NCBI GenBank assembly: GCA_036384655.1
Contig: DASVLX010000270.1
Coordinates: 1 to 6,818, forward strand
DNA length: 6,818 nucleotides
Source: DASVLX01 sp036384655
GTDB lineage: Bacteria; Actinomycetota; Actinomycetes; Mycobacteriales; Pseudonocardiaceae
Reading direction: 5' to 3'
The notes beneath the pieces were generated by a model that was not told where the DNA came from, did no database searches, and saw only the letters and a program-made list of their open reading frames with translations. The translations under genes were made by a program, and so were the position numbers. Positions 6,591-6,818 of the stretch are shown piece by piece (position 1 is the stretch's first letter; the number at the start of each line of letters is the position of its first letter).

Positions 6591-6634
6591 TGCGAGCGGT
6601 CCCCGGGGTTTGACGCACCGATGAACCGCTCGCA
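6591..6634. repeat. Perfect 10-bp inverted repeat with 24-base loop
   Basis: TGCGAGCGGT (6591-6600) is exactly complementary to ACCGCTCGCA (6625-6634). The intervening 24 bases start with the palindrome CCCCGGGG (6601-6608). No T-run follows on either strand. It could be a protein-binding site at the outer edge of the CRISPR leader, a structured RNA element, or part of termination from the minus-strand HNH gene. The arms are seen directly; the function is unknown. Confidence 0.65.
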
Positions 6635-6655
6635 TAGATCAACATCGAGTTCGAG

Positions 6656-6672
6656 CGCCCGAGCTGCGGGCG
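6656..6672 (-). terminator. Terminator-like hairpin downstream of the HNH gene
   Basis: CGCCCG (6656-6661) pairs with CGGGCG (6667-6672) across a 5-base loop, 18 bases after the stop codon of the minus-strand HNH gene. It lacks a following U-tract, as is common in actinomycetes. It would separate HNH transcription from the CRISPR leader, which is read in the same direction. Confidence 0.45.
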
Positions 6673-6690
6673 TGCCTCAGTTGGGCGTGG

Positions 6691-6818
6691 TCAGGTGCCC
6701 CGGTTGGTGCGGGGTTTCTGCTCGGGGTCGATGAATGGTGGCGGGATGAAGGTGGGGATGCCGTCGTTCATGGTCATGTGCCAGTCGGAGTGGTGGATGA
6801 GCACATGGTGGCGGCGAC
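6691..6818 (-). CDS. HNH endonuclease-like protein, 13E12/DUF222 type, C-terminal fragment (5' end outside window)
   Basis: On the minus strand a frame is open from the right edge to TGA (complement of 6691-6693), giving 41 residues. It opens with RRHHVLIHHSDW and continues TMNDGIPTFIPPPFIDPEQKPRTN. This matches, from memory, the end of the HNH domain and the tail of 13E12-repeat/DUF222 proteins, where the RRHH..(V/I)H element supplies the last metal-binding His of the beta-beta-alpha fold and a PPxxIDPxxxPRxN tail follows. The first HNH residues and the DUF222 domain would lie beyond the window. These proteins are multicopy in many actinobacteria and are often associated with mobile or repeated DNA; their role is poorly known. 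No start codon is visible because the gene is cut by the window edge. Confidence 0.75.
   Translation of the reverse strand, partial: RRHHVLIHHSDWHMTMNDGIPTFIPPPFIDPEQKPRTNRGT

Noticed and set aside
6217..6624. Plus-strand open frame with a recurring MESGREDRKH peptide
   Set aside because: The peptide repeat is only the translation of CRISPR repeats in one frame; spacer lengths break the phase elsewhere. The same applies to the frame at 5966-6199.

Overview
The window is GC-rich, uses GTG starts and tightly overlapping genes, and carries a fused actinobacterial-style polyketide synthase and the tail of a 13E12/DUF222-type HNH protein. Together these point to a high-GC actinomycete. The genus cannot be fixed from the sequence alone.

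Positions 1-5920 hold the 3' part of a plus-strand biosynthetic operon of five genes. They are: (1) the C-terminal ketoreductase end of a large iterative type I synthase with a PfaA-like (PUFA / secondary-lipid synthase) flavour, entering from the left edge; (2) a 942-residue multidomain protein with an acyltransferase, a double-hotdog dehydratase and a C-terminal phosphopantetheinyl-transferase-like region; (3) a discrete 99-residue acyl carrier protein; (4) an alpha/beta hydrolase; and (5) a GT1-type glycosyltransferase. Three junctions overlap by 1-4 bases and the fourth gap is 12 bases, so the genes are probably co-transcribed and translationally coupled. The proposed logic is chain building and beta-keto processing on the two large proteins with the ACP, release or editing by the hydrolase, then glycosylation. 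The product would be a glycosylated polyketide or lipid. That is inference.

Positions 5921-5998 are a short convergent intergenic stretch with two small hairpins. Positions 5999-6465 hold a CRISPR array of seven 36-base repeats and six spacers (28-39 bases). Repeat decay at the left end, an ATTGAGGC-like 3' handle on the minus strand, and a G-U-compatible stem change in the decayed repeat all indicate minus-strand transcription with the leader on the right. No cas gene is visible. One spacer is itself a near-perfect hairpin and another is abnormally short.

Positions 6466-6690 are non-coding: the putative CRISPR leader, a perfect 10-bp inverted repeat, and a terminator-like hairpin just downstream of a minus-strand gene. 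That gene (6691 to the right edge) is the C-terminal end of an HNH endonuclease-like protein, recognisable although it has no start codon inside the window.
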